Of a DNA stretch of 64,000 bases, positions 43,776 through 51,456 are shown piece after piece. This DNA comes from Streptomyces sp. NRRL WC-3618. Its GTDB lineage: Bacteria; Actinomycetota; Actinomycetes; Streptomycetales; Streptomycetaceae. Both the position numbers and the translations under genes were made by a program. Every line of letters starts with the position of its first letter. The first letter of the stretch is position 1. The notes beneath the pieces are model-generated. The model had not been told where the DNA came from and did not search any database. It saw only the letters and a list, made by a program, of their open reading frames with translations. The stretch covers positions 49,085 to 113,084 of the forward strand of contig NZ_LGDW01000455.1 in the NCBI RefSeq assembly GCF_001280005.1. The letters are read 5' to 3'.

Positions 43776-44675
43776 TCAGGTGGCGAGGATCACCGAGCGG
43801 GTGAGGTGACGCGGACGGTCCGGGTCGAGGCCTCGCGTCGCCGCCACCGCGACCGCGAGGCGTTGTGCGCGCACGAGTTCGGCGAGCGGGTCGAGGTCTC
43901 CGGCCACCCACAGGGCGCCGGTGTCCCGCACCTGTTCGGCCAGCCCCTCTGGCGCCTCGCCGAACATCCAGGTCGCCGTGGAGTGGGTGGTGACGCTGAT
44001 GGGACCGTGCCGGTATTCCATCGCCGGGTACGCCTCGGTCCAGGACAGGGACGCCTCGCGCATCTTCAGACCGGCCTCGTTGGCGAGCCCCACCGTCCAG
44101 CCCCGGCCGAGGAAGGTGAACTGCGCGCACTCGACGAGCCCTTCGGGCAGTGGAGTCTCCAGAGCCGTACGACAGTCGTCGACCGTGGCCTCGCCATGCC
44201 GTCCGACATGGGCGCGCAGGAGGGTGAGCGCGGTGGTGGCGAACCTCGTCTGTACGACGGACCGTTCGTCCGCGTAGTCGAGAACGACGAGGTCATCGGC
44301 GGCTTCCGTCACGGGAGTTCGGGGGTCGGCGGTTATCGCGGTCGTCCGCGTACGCGTACCGGTGGACGTGCCGCTCCGCAGTCGCCCGAGCAGTTCGAGC
44401 ACCTCTGTGGTGGTGCCGGACCGGGTGAGGGCGACGACTCGGTCGTACAGGCGCCCGTAGGGGAACTCGGAGGCGGCGAAGGCGTCCGTCTCGCCCTGGC
44501 CCGCGCCTTCCCGGAGGGCCGCGACGGCCTGTGCCATGAAGTACGAGGTGCCGCAGCCCACGACGGCGACCCGCTCCCCCGCCACCGGCAGCGCGTCGGC
44601 GTGCCCGGCCGCCTCCATGGCGGCGCGGGTCCAGCACTCCGGCTGACTGTTCAGCTCGTCCTCGACATGGGTCAT
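43776..44675 (-). CDS. SIS-domain sugar isomerase/deaminase, AgaS-like
   Basis: The protein has 299 residues with two SIS halves. The first has AVVGCGTSYFMAQAVAALRE and the phosphosugar-binding Ser/Thr loop ALTRSGTTTEVLE; the second LGRGWTVGLANEAGLKMREA with the invariant Glu and SWTEAYPAMEYRHGP. The EAxLKLxE plus EYRHGP combination is shared by AgaS and the isomerase domain of GlmS. Lacking the glutaminase domain, it likely isomerises or deaminates an amino-sugar phosphate such as galactosamine-6-phosphate. ATG 44675 has GGAGGGG 6 bases upstream. First gene of SIS-aldolase-araC. Confidence 0.88.
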   Translation of the reverse strand: MTHVEDELNSQPECWTRAAMEAAGHADALPVAGERVAVVGCGTSYFMAQAVAALREGAGQGETDAFAASEFPYGRLYDRVVALTRSGTTTEVLELLGRLRSGTSTGTRTRTTAITADPRTPVTEAADDLVVLDYADERSVVQTRFATTALTLLRAHVGRHGEATVDDCRTALETPLPEGLVECAQFTFLGRGWTVGLANEAGLKMREASLSWTEAYPAMEYRHGPISVTTHSTATWMFGEAPEGLAEQVRDTGALWVAGDLDPLAELVRAQRLAVAVAATRGLDPDRPRHLTRSVILAT

Positions 44676-44720
44676 GCCCTGCCCCTCCCCGAGAGCCAAC
44701 ACAAGCAAGCGTGTGCGCGT

Positions 44721-44759
44721 TCTTGCAAGATATAGCCAGATTTCAAGCAGAATCAAGCA
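44721..44759 (-). promoter_or_regulatory. Promoter with DeoR-type repeats before the SIS operon
   Basis: On the minus strand TTGATT (44756-44751), a 16-bp spacer and TATATC (44734-44729) form a housekeeping-type promoter. Two direct repeats TGCTTGA (44759-44753, 44749-44743) span the -35 box, and the palindrome TCTTGCAAGA (44721-44730) follows the -10 box. The divergent DeoR protein is the natural ligand. Confidence 0.6.
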
Positions 44760-44828
44760 TTCAGCAGCAAGCTCGGTGAGCTTTCGGTCCGCTAGGGTCG
44801 CGGAAAGATCGAGGAACGGAGAGTCCGG

Positions 44829-45608
44829 ATGTCCCGGGACGCCCGCTGGAAGTCCCTGCTGGAGCTGCTGGTCGAGCGGGGCCGGCTGGAGGTCGAGGAG
44901 GTGGCGGCCGAACTGACGGTGTCGGCCGCGACGATCCGACGGGACTTCGACCAGCTCGCCGAGCAGCAGATGCTCGTACGCACCAGGGGCGGCGCGGTCG
45001 TGCACGGCGTGTCGTACGAACTGCCGCTGCGCTACAAGACCGCCCGCCGCGCCTCCGAGAAACAGCGCATCGCGAAGGCGGTCGCCGGCCTGGTCTGCCC
45101 CGGCGAGGCGGTGGGCCTGACGGGCGGGACGACCACGACGGAGGTGGCCCGCGCGCTGGCCGTACGCGGCGATCTGGCCGCCGACTCGCCCGCGCTGACG
45201 ATCGTCACCAACGCGCTGAACATCGCCAACGAGCTTGCCGTACGGCCCCAGTTCAAGATCGTGGTGACGGGCGGGGTCGCGCGCCCGCAGTCGTACGAGC
45301 TCGTCGGGCCGCTCGCCGACGGCGTGCTGAGCCAGATCACCGTCGACGTCGCCGTGCTGGGCGTGGTCGCCTTCGACGTCACGCACGGGGCTGCGGCGAA
45401 CGACGAGGCCGAGGCCGCGATCAACCGGTTGCTGTGCGAGCGCGCCGAGCGCGTGGTGGTCGCCGCCGACTCCAGCAAGCTGGGGCGGCGGGCGTTCGCG
45501 CGGATCTGCGCGGCGGGGGCCGTGGACACGCTGGTCACGGACACGGCGGCGGACGAGGAGACGGTGGGGCGGTTCGAGGAGGCCGGGATCAGGGTGATCA
45601 CGGTCTGA
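44829..45608 (+). CDS. DeoR-family regulator of the SIS/aldolase cluster
   Basis: The protein has 259 residues. DeoR winged helix (about 5-57: RGRLEVEEVAAELTVSAATI, RRDFDQLAEQQMLVRTRGGA) and sugar-phosphate domain (GLTGGTTTTEVARAL, TNALNIANELA, NDEAEAAINRLL). It is divergent from the SIS operon, with 153 bp containing paired TCAAGCA repeats between them. AgaR-type regulators occupy the same position in amino-sugar clusters. It converges with the RpiB-like gene. Confidence 0.93.
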   Translation: MSRDARWKSLLELLVERGRLEVEEVAAELTVSAATIRRDFDQLAEQQMLVRTRGGAVVHGVSYELPLRYKTARRASEKQRIAKAVAGLVCPGEAVGLTGGTTTTEVARALAVRGDLAADSPALTIVTNALNIANELAVRPQFKIVVTGGVARPQSYELVGPLADGVLSQITVDVAVLGVVAFDVTHGAAANDEAEAAINRLLCERAERVVVAADSSKLGRRAFARICAAGAVDTLVTDTAADEETVGRFEEAGIRVITV

Positions 45609-45714
45609 GCAGTCATTGCCCGAGCGGCGGGTCGGCGCTCAGGTGCGCCGCCGGGCCACGGGCCTGTTGGTCGGCCGCCCCCGTTGTCCCCGTTGTCCTC
45701 TCAACTCCCTTGGT

Positions 45715-46170
45715 TCACAAGGCGTTTCCACCGTGGTCCAGCCGTTCGACGCGGGCCACGTTCTCCCGGTCCTCGGGGTCCTCGCTCGCCTCGGCGGCGA
45801 ACCAGGCGTCGAGGATCTCCTTGAGGAGCGGCTCCGAGGTCAGTCGCAGGCTGAGCGCGAGCACGTTGGCGTCGTTCCAGCGGCGCGCTCCGTCCGCCGT
45901 GTAGGCGTCCGTGCACAGCGCCGCGCGAACACCGGGCACCTTGTTCGCGGCGATCGACGCGCCCGTACCGGTCCAGCAGCACACCACGGCCTGGTCGGCG
46001 GTTTTGGCGGCGACCTCGCGGGCCGCCGCCTCCGAGCAGGCGGCCCACTGCGGATCGGCGCCGGGGCTCAGCGCCCCGTACGTCACCACATCGTGTCCGC
46101 GGTCGCGCAGTTGGCCGAGGAGGGCGCGCGCCACGGGTTCGTCCATGTCCGAGGAAACGGAGATGCGCAT
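45715..46170 (-). CDS. RpiB/LacAB-like sugar-phosphate isomerase
   Basis: The protein has 151 residues. The fold is marked by MRISVSSDMDEPVARALLGQ, VVTYGALSPG and the core TGTGASIAANKVPGVRAA followed by NDANVLALSLRL. The usual catalytic region CGTGIGM is changed to CCWTGTGAS, with a Trp between the Cys and the TGTG loop, so substrate use may differ from ribose-5-phosphate or galactose-6-phosphate. It sits next to the amino-sugar-type cluster and 58 bp upstream of the propeller-amidohydrolase gene on the same strand. Confidence 0.88.
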   Translation of the reverse strand: MRISVSSDMDEPVARALLGQLRDRGHDVVTYGALSPGADPQWAACSEAAAREVAAKTADQAVVCCWTGTGASIAANKVPGVRAALCTDAYTADGARRWNDANVLALSLRLTSEPLLKEILDAWFAAEASEDPEDRENVARVERLDHGGNAL

Positions 46171-46228
46171 ACCCCGAGACTACCCAGCCGTGGAACGGAC
46201 GGCCGCCGCGAGCCGCGCGACCGTGCGG

Positions 46229-49200
46229 TCAGCCTCCGCTCTCGGGAGAGCAGCAGCCCTCCCGTCGCATCTGGCGGCTGACCTCCAGCCAGTCCACGGG
46301 CGACGCGGACCGCTGTGGGGCGTGGCCTCGCGTGGTGGCGGATGTGAAGGCGTCCACCAGGTCGGCCTGTGCGTAGGGGACGCCGCCGCGCAGGACCGAC
46401 TCGGTGCGGATCAGGGTGGCGAAGTCGGTGAACGGGTCGCCGTCCACGATCGTGAGGTCGGCGAGCTTGCCCTCTTCGAGGGTGCCCAGGTCGGCGTCGG
46501 CGCCGAAGACCCGCGCGGGCACCAGGGTGGCGGTGCGCAGAGCCTCCGCCGGTGACAGGCCGGCCCGGTGCAGCGCGCGGAGGGAGAGGTGGAGGTGCAG
46601 CCCGACCGGGACGAGTGGCTGGTCCGTGCCGAGCGCGACCAGGCCGCCCGCCGCGAGGATCCGCCGATAGACGTCCAACTCCCGGTCCAGCGTTGCCAGT
46701 TGGGCATGGGTGGGCGGCGCCGCCGCCTGTTGCCGGACGAGCGCGGTGTCCCACGGCGGCATGAGCGTGGTCACGCGCGGGTCGTCCGCGAGCGCGGGGT
46801 CGGCGCCGAGCAGGGGAAGTGCCGTGAACGGGGTGGCGACGAGATGGAAGTCGGTACGGGTGTAGATCTCCTCCAGGTCCTGGTAGGCGCGCCCCGTCGC
46901 CGTGGTCGCGTGCCCGAACTCCAGTCGCTGCGTGGCCTGCAGATGGGTCGTCAGGTCCTGGCCGAGCTGGACGCCCGGGCTGCACAGATGGCTGCCGCTG
47001 CGCACCCCGAGCCGCTCGTGGGCGAAGTCGGCGGCCTCCTTCATCACCCAGCCGGGGGCTCGTACGTACGTCTTCACGAAGTCCCACTCCAGGGCCTTCG
47101 CACGCGCCAGCGAGCGGCGCAGGCCCTCGGGGGTGCGGTGGGCGCGGGCCATGCTGTAGGCGACGCGCGTCCCGTCGAGCAGTTCGCCGGTGGACAGCAG
47201 CCGGGGTCCGGCGAGGGCGCCGGCGGCCACCGCCTCGCGGATGCGGGCCTGTTCGTAGGCGAAGCCGCCGAGCGAGACGGCCGTCGTGATGCCGTACGCG
47301 ACCTGCAGCGCGGTCTGTCGGCCGCCGTAGGTGGACTGCCAGGGGTGGGTGTGCGCGTCCCACAGGCCCGGGATCACGGTGCGGTCGCTCGCGTCGACCC
47401 GGCGCACTGCTGGGCGGCCGGGCCGGTGCGGGGCGACCTCGGTGATCCGGCCGTCGCGGACCACGACATCGATGTCCTCGCGGACGTCCGGCCCGGTGCC
47501 GTCCCAGAAGCGGCCCGCGTGCACGACCGTGTCGGCCGGGCGGGGCCTGCGGTAGTCCAGCGGTACGCGGACGGTACGGGTGCTGCCGTCGGCGATGTCG
47601 ATCAGGCGCAGGGTGCCCGCCGAGAGGTAGAGGAGGGTGCGGGCGTCGGCGGACCAGGACGGGTGGTCGGCGGCCTCGGTGGTGAGCCGGCGGGGTTCGC
47701 CGTCCGGGGTGCCGTCGGAGCGGACCGGCAGGAGCCACAGCGCGGACTCGGCGACGACGGCCATCCAGCGGCCGTCCGGGGACCAGACGGGGCCGGAGTC
47801 GTAGCGGTCGGCGAGCGAGGTGTGCGGGGCGACGGCGTGCAGGGCTGCGGTGCCGGTGGTGGTGTCGACGACCCGGATGAGGTTGTAGCCCTCGCGGAAG
47901 CGCTGGTTGATCCGGTTCCGGTCGCACAGGGCGACGTACCGGCCGTCGGGCGACCAGCTGGGACGGCCGGGCAGGCCCCCCGCGCCGAGCGCCGCCGCAA
48001 GCACGCGTTCGGCGCCGTCGGGCAGGTCGCGCACCACGAGGTTGCCCGACATGTCGAGGCAGGCGAGCCGGGTCCCGTCGGGCGAGAGCGCCGGGAAGAC
48101 ACGGCCACCCCCGGCGAGCGCGGTCTCCGCGCCGGAGCGAAGGTCCCGGCGCCGTACGGCGAACAGGCCGTCGCGGTCGTCGGCGTACACCAGCGCCGTG
48201 CCGTCGGCTGTCCACGTCGGCGCCAACACATAGCGCGTCGTGGGGACTTGGAGGACCTTACGGGGTGGACGGCCGCCCTTCGTGCCCGCGATCCACAGCG
48301 CGTTGAGGGCGGCGAAGGCGACGGACCGGCCGTCCGGGGAGAGCGCGGGCAGGTGCAGGGCGCGCACGGGCCGGACACCGGTGCCCGCGAAGTCGTACGC
48401 CTTGGCGCGGTACGCCGGCCGCTCCACCGGCAGCGTGGCCGTGAACGGGATCTCCTCGCCGTCGTCCGGCGCGGCCGGGTCGACCAGGCGGAAGTGGCCG
48501 TCGACGTTCAGCAGCAGCCGTTCACCGTCCGCCCAGCGGGGCGGCGCCGGGAGGACGTCGCCCTCGACGGCGACCGGTGTGCCGTCCACGACGAGGGTGC
48601 AGGAGGCGGCGGGCGCCCCCGTGGTACGCAGGTAGGCGAGACGTCCGGCGGGTGAGAGCGCGGGGGTCATGAGCTGGGCGCCGGAGTCGTCGGTGCGCTC
48701 CGTGGTGACGGCGCCCGAGCCGTCGGCGGCCACCGACGCGACGGTGGCCGCACGGAGGGTGCCCGGAGCGGGAACCGTCGCGCGCACGAACAGCACCCGC
48801 TCGCCGTCGGGTGTCCAGGTCGGGTCGAAGTCCTCCCAGGCGGTGTCCTGCCCGGGACCCGGCTGGCCGGGGCGCCCGGTGAGCCGGGTCAGCTCGCCGG
48901 TGCGCACGTCCACCACCCAGACGCGGTAGGGGGCGCCGGTCACGGTGTCTCCCCCGCGCTCGGAGGCGAACGCGATCCGGGTGCCGTCCGGTGACCAGGC
49001 GGGGCCCCGGTCGTCCCAGGGGCCGTCGGTGAGCTGCCGGAGCCCGGTGCCGTCGGGACGGAGCGTCCAGAGGTGGAAGCCGCCGCCACGGTAGGCGCAC
49101 ACGACGAGACGGCTGCCGTCGGGCGAGAACTGGGGGCGGGTGGGTTCGAGACCGGGTGAGGTCAGCGCGACGGCGGTGCCTCCGCCGCGCGGCACGGACC

Positions 49201-49441
49201 ACAGCACGTTCTGGATCTCCGCGACCAGCCGGTCACCGGAGGGGGCGAGGGTCGCGGAGCCGCCCGTGGCGGCGGTGAAGGTGAGGGGGGTCATTGTCCG
49301 GGGCTCGGCGGAGGCGGCCGGCGCACCGACGGTGGCGAGCGCCGTGGCGCCGGCGGTGGCCTGGAGGAATCTGCGCCGGGAGAGCGGGCCGAAACCGGTG
49401 TCGTCGTCCGTGGTGTGCGAAGTGGTGTCTTCGGTGACCAA
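46229..49441 (-). CDS. Tat-exported TolB-propeller plus amidohydrolase fusion
   Basis: The protein has 1070 residues. A twin-arginine signal (LSRRRFLQATAGATALA, about 21-37, AxA cleavage site near 45) precedes WD40-like/TolB repeats (about 50-650: repeated SPDGxRLxxxx units such as FSPDGSRLVV and WSPDGTRIAF), then a metal-dependent amidohydrolase (about 690-1050) with metal histidines in LWDAHTHPW, the Lys region DFVKTYVRAPG, RSGSHLCSPG, LEFGHATTAT and the Asp in LVALGTDQP. It probably cleaves a cyclic amide or peptide outside the cell. The start is a TTG at 49441 with GGGAG 5 bases upstream; no ATG/GTG fits in front of the Tat motif. Confidence 0.9.
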   Translation of the reverse strand: MVTEDTTSHTTDDDTGFGPLSRRRFLQATAGATALATVGAPAASAEPRTMTPLTFTAATGGSATLAPSGDRLVAEIQNVLWSVPRGGGTAVALTSPGLEPTRPQFSPDGSRLVVCAYRGGGFHLWTLRPDGTGLRQLTDGPWDDRGPAWSPDGTRIAFASERGGDTVTGAPYRVWVVDVRTGELTRLTGRPGQPGPGQDTAWEDFDPTWTPDGERVLFVRATVPAPGTLRAATVASVAADGSGAVTTERTDDSGAQLMTPALSPAGRLAYLRTTGAPAASCTLVVDGTPVAVEGDVLPAPPRWADGERLLLNVDGHFRLVDPAAPDDGEEIPFTATLPVERPAYRAKAYDFAGTGVRPVRALHLPALSPDGRSVAFAALNALWIAGTKGGRPPRKVLQVPTTRYVLAPTWTADGTALVYADDRDGLFAVRRRDLRSGAETALAGGGRVFPALSPDGTRLACLDMSGNLVVRDLPDGAERVLAAALGAGGLPGRPSWSPDGRYVALCDRNRINQRFREGYNLIRVVDTTTGTAALHAVAPHTSLADRYDSGPVWSPDGRWMAVVAESALWLLPVRSDGTPDGEPRRLTTEAADHPSWSADARTLLYLSAGTLRLIDIADGSTRTVRVPLDYRRPRPADTVVHAGRFWDGTGPDVREDIDVVVRDGRITEVAPHRPGRPAVRRVDASDRTVIPGLWDAHTHPWQSTYGGRQTALQVAYGITTAVSLGGFAYEQARIREAVAAGALAGPRLLSTGELLDGTRVAYSMARAHRTPEGLRRSLARAKALEWDFVKTYVRAPGWVMKEAADFAHERLGVRSGSHLCSPGVQLGQDLTTHLQATQRLEFGHATTATGRAYQDLEEIYTRTDFHLVATPFTALPLLGADPALADDPRVTTLMPPWDTALVRQQAAAPPTHAQLATLDRELDVYRRILAAGGLVALGTDQPLVPVGLHLHLSLRALHRAGLSPAEALRTATLVPARVFGADADLGTLEEGKLADLTIVDGDPFTDFATLIRTESVLRGGVPYAQADLVDAFTSATTRGHAPQRSASPVDWLEVSRQMRREGCCSPESGG

Positions 49442-49699
49442 AGGAGCTCCCAGTGCGCGGAGTTGGCGTGTGGGGCGGGTCGGGCAGAAGCGACCGCTGA
49501 CAAAACGTACGGGGCGAAACGGCCCTGGGGCGACCCCGCCCTGCGTTATCGGCCGAATCTTCACCCTGACGTGCGGGCCGTCGCGCGACCGCCGCGCCAT
49601 CGGGGAGTTTCCCGTCGCCGCCGAACGGGCCGGCGCCCTCTCCTCGGCCCGGCCCCGCGCGAAACCCGGTTGCCCGGCCGGAACACCGCTGCGACAGTC

Positions 49700-50545
49700 A
49701 TGACCATGTCTGTCTTCTCCGCGTACGACGGAACCAAGCTGGCCTGCCGTGAACTCGGAGAAGGACCGCCACTCGTCTGTCTGCCCGGCGGGCCGATGCA
49801 GGACTCCGTCTACCTCGGGGACCTGGGCGGCCTGTCCGCGCACCGCCGCCTGATCATGCTCGATCTCCGGGGCACCGGACGGTCGGCCGTACCCGAGGAC
49901 CCCGCGTCCTACCGCTGCGACCGCCTCGTCGACGACGTCGAGGCCCTGCGTGAGCACCTCGGCCTCGACCGGCTGGACCTGCTCGGCCACTCCGCCGGCA
50001 CGAACCTGGCCACGCTGTACGCGGCCAGGCACCCCGAACGCGTCGGCAGACTCGCGCTGATCACCCCCAGCGCGGGGGCCCTCGGCATCACCGTCACGGG
50101 AGACGTCCGGGTCGCCACGGCACGGCTGCGCCGGGACGAGCCGTGGTTCCCGGAGGCGTTCGCGGCCCTCGAGGCGCTCGTCGCCGGCCGGGCGGGCGCC
50201 GACGCCTTCCAGGCCATCGCCCCTTTCTGGTACGGCCGTTGGGACGAGAACGCCCGCGCCCACCGGGCCGCGGAGGCCGTACAGCGCAACAACGAGGCCG
50301 CGGCCGTCTTCGCCGTCGAAGGCGCCTTCGACCCGCCCGCGACCCGCGCGGCACTCACCCGTCTCACCTCACCGGTCCTGGTCCTGGCCGGGGAGGTCGA
50401 CCTCAACTCCCCGCCCCCCGCGACGGCAGAGCTCGCGGCACTGTTCCCGCACGCCGAGTTGATCGTCCAGTCGGGCGCCGGACACTTCCCGTGGCTCGAC
50501 GACGCGAAGCGGTTCGTGGCGGCCACGGAAGCGTTCCTGAGCTGA
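49700..50545 (+). CDS. Alpha/beta hydrolase (proline iminopeptidase-like)
   Basis: The protein has 281 residues. Oxyanion segment LPGGPMQDSVYLG, strand-turn LRGTGRSAVP, nucleophile elbow LLGHSAGTNLA (Ser), acid in LAGEVDLNSPP and His in GAGHFPWLDD. The LRGTGRS motif is typical of S33 proline iminopeptidases, though many are esterases. ATG 49700 or 49706; neither has a strong ribosome-binding site. Divergent from the Tat amidohydrolase with a 258-bp gap; same strand as the MDMPI gene 74 bp downstream, with GC-rich short repeats between. Confidence 0.9.
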   Translation: MTMSVFSAYDGTKLACRELGEGPPLVCLPGGPMQDSVYLGDLGGLSAHRRLIMLDLRGTGRSAVPEDPASYRCDRLVDDVEALREHLGLDRLDLLGHSAGTNLATLYAARHPERVGRLALITPSAGALGITVTGDVRVATARLRRDEPWFPEAFAALEALVAGRAGADAFQAIAPFWYGRWDENARAHRAAEAVQRNNEAAAVFAVEGAFDPPATRAALTRLTSPVLVLAGEVDLNSPPPATAELAALFPHAELIVQSGAGHFPWLDDAKRFVAATEAFLS

Positions 50546-50551
50546 AAAACC

Positions 50552-50618
50552 ACCGCAATCCCGAGCCGCGATACCGAACCGCACTCCCGAACCGCATCCC
50601 TCCCGAACCGCAATCCCC
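50552..50618. repeat. Short degenerate tandem repeat between two genes
   Basis: Five imperfect copies of a unit close to AACCGCAATCCCG (12-16 bp each) fill the gap. Copies 3-5 share CGAACCGCA exactly. It is a simple repeat, possibly slippage-derived, and it precedes the start of the MDMPI gene. Confidence 0.65.
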
Positions 50619-50619
50619 C

Positions 50620-51384
50620 ATGGAGCCTGCCTTGATCGAAACCGCGCGATTCCTGGAAATCCTGGACGCGGAGGGCCAGTTGCTCGCTGCCGCCGCCGAG
50701 CGGGCCGGCACCGACGCCAAGGTGCCGACCTGTCCGGGCTGGCAGGTGGGCGACCTGCTGCGGCACACGGGCACCGTGCACCGATGGGCCGCCGCGCACA
50801 TCGCCGAGCGGCGCATGACGCCCAACCGCCCCGACAGTCCGCCCGACCTCGACGGCGGCGCGCTGCTCGCCTGGTTCCGGGAGGGCCATCGCACCCTCGT
50901 CGACACCCTGGCCTCGGCCCCGCCCGACGTCGAGTGCTGGACATTCATGCCCGCCCCCTCGCCGCTCGCGTTCTGGACCAGGCGGCAGGCGCATGAGACC
51001 GCCGTCCACCGGGTGGACGCGGAGTCCGCCCTCGGCACCGCGTCCACCCCGCTCGCCCCTGACTTCGCCACGGACGGCATCGACGAACTGCTGCTCGGTT
51101 TCCACGCCCGCCCCAAGAGCCAGGTCCGCACGGACGAGCCCCGGGTGCTGCGCGTCCGGGCGACCGACAGGGACGACGCGGTGTGGGCCGTACGCCTGAC
51201 GTCGGAGCCACCGGCTGCCGAACGCGTCACGGCGCGGGCGGAGTTGGTGGGCCAGGACGCCGACTGCGAGGTGACCGGCCCCGCCGCCGCGCTCTATCTC
51301 GCGCTGTGGAACCGGCAGCCGTTCCCCGCCGTGAGCGGCGATCCCGCACTCGCCGCCCTGTGGCAGGAGAAGTCCGCCGTCTGA
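50620..51384 (+). CDS. Mycothiol-dependent maleylpyruvate isomerase family protein
   Basis: The protein has 254 residues. The DinB-like MDMPI N-domain carries the metal histidines in LLRHTGTVHRWA and RRQAHETAVHRVDA, with the characteristic VPTCPGWQVGDLLRH; a C-terminal MDMPI_C domain (about 160-250) ends in ALYLALWNRQPF. Actinobacteria use mycothiol with this family. Start: ATG 50620 is given, but TTG 50632 has GGAG 6 bases upstream and may be the true start (4 residues shorter). Substrate unknown; genuine maleylpyruvate isomerase activity is not implied. Confidence 0.9.
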   Translation: MEPALIETARFLEILDAEGQLLAAAAERAGTDAKVPTCPGWQVGDLLRHTGTVHRWAAAHIAERRMTPNRPDSPPDLDGGALLAWFREGHRTLVDTLASAPPDVECWTFMPAPSPLAFWTRRQAHETAVHRVDAESALGTASTPLAPDFATDGIDELLLGFHARPKSQVRTDEPRVLRVRATDRDDAVWAVRLTSEPPAAERVTARAELVGQDADCEVTGPAAALYLALWNRQPFPAVSGDPALAALWQEKSAV

Positions 51385-51414
51385 ATCCAACCGGTCATTT
51401 GCTGCACGACATTA

Positions 51415-51444
51415 CATGCATTTGCATTCGATGCATGTGCATGT
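51415..51444. promoter_or_regulatory. Two ATGCAT-NN-GCAT sites before the drug exporter
   Basis: ATGCATTTGCAT (51416-51427) and ATGCATGTGCAT (51431-51442) are spaced 15 bp apart, in a region of unusually low GC, 14-15 bp upstream of the exporter ATG. The first is the same, apart from two central bases, as the site before the MarR gene at 14672-14685. Confidence 0.7.
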
Positions 51445-51456
51445 ACTGTCGTCCTC

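Noticed and set aside
46229..50263. Extending the propeller-amidohydrolase gene upstream to 50263
   Set aside because: The added 270 residues are antisense to the alpha/beta hydrolase and would bury the Tat signal.
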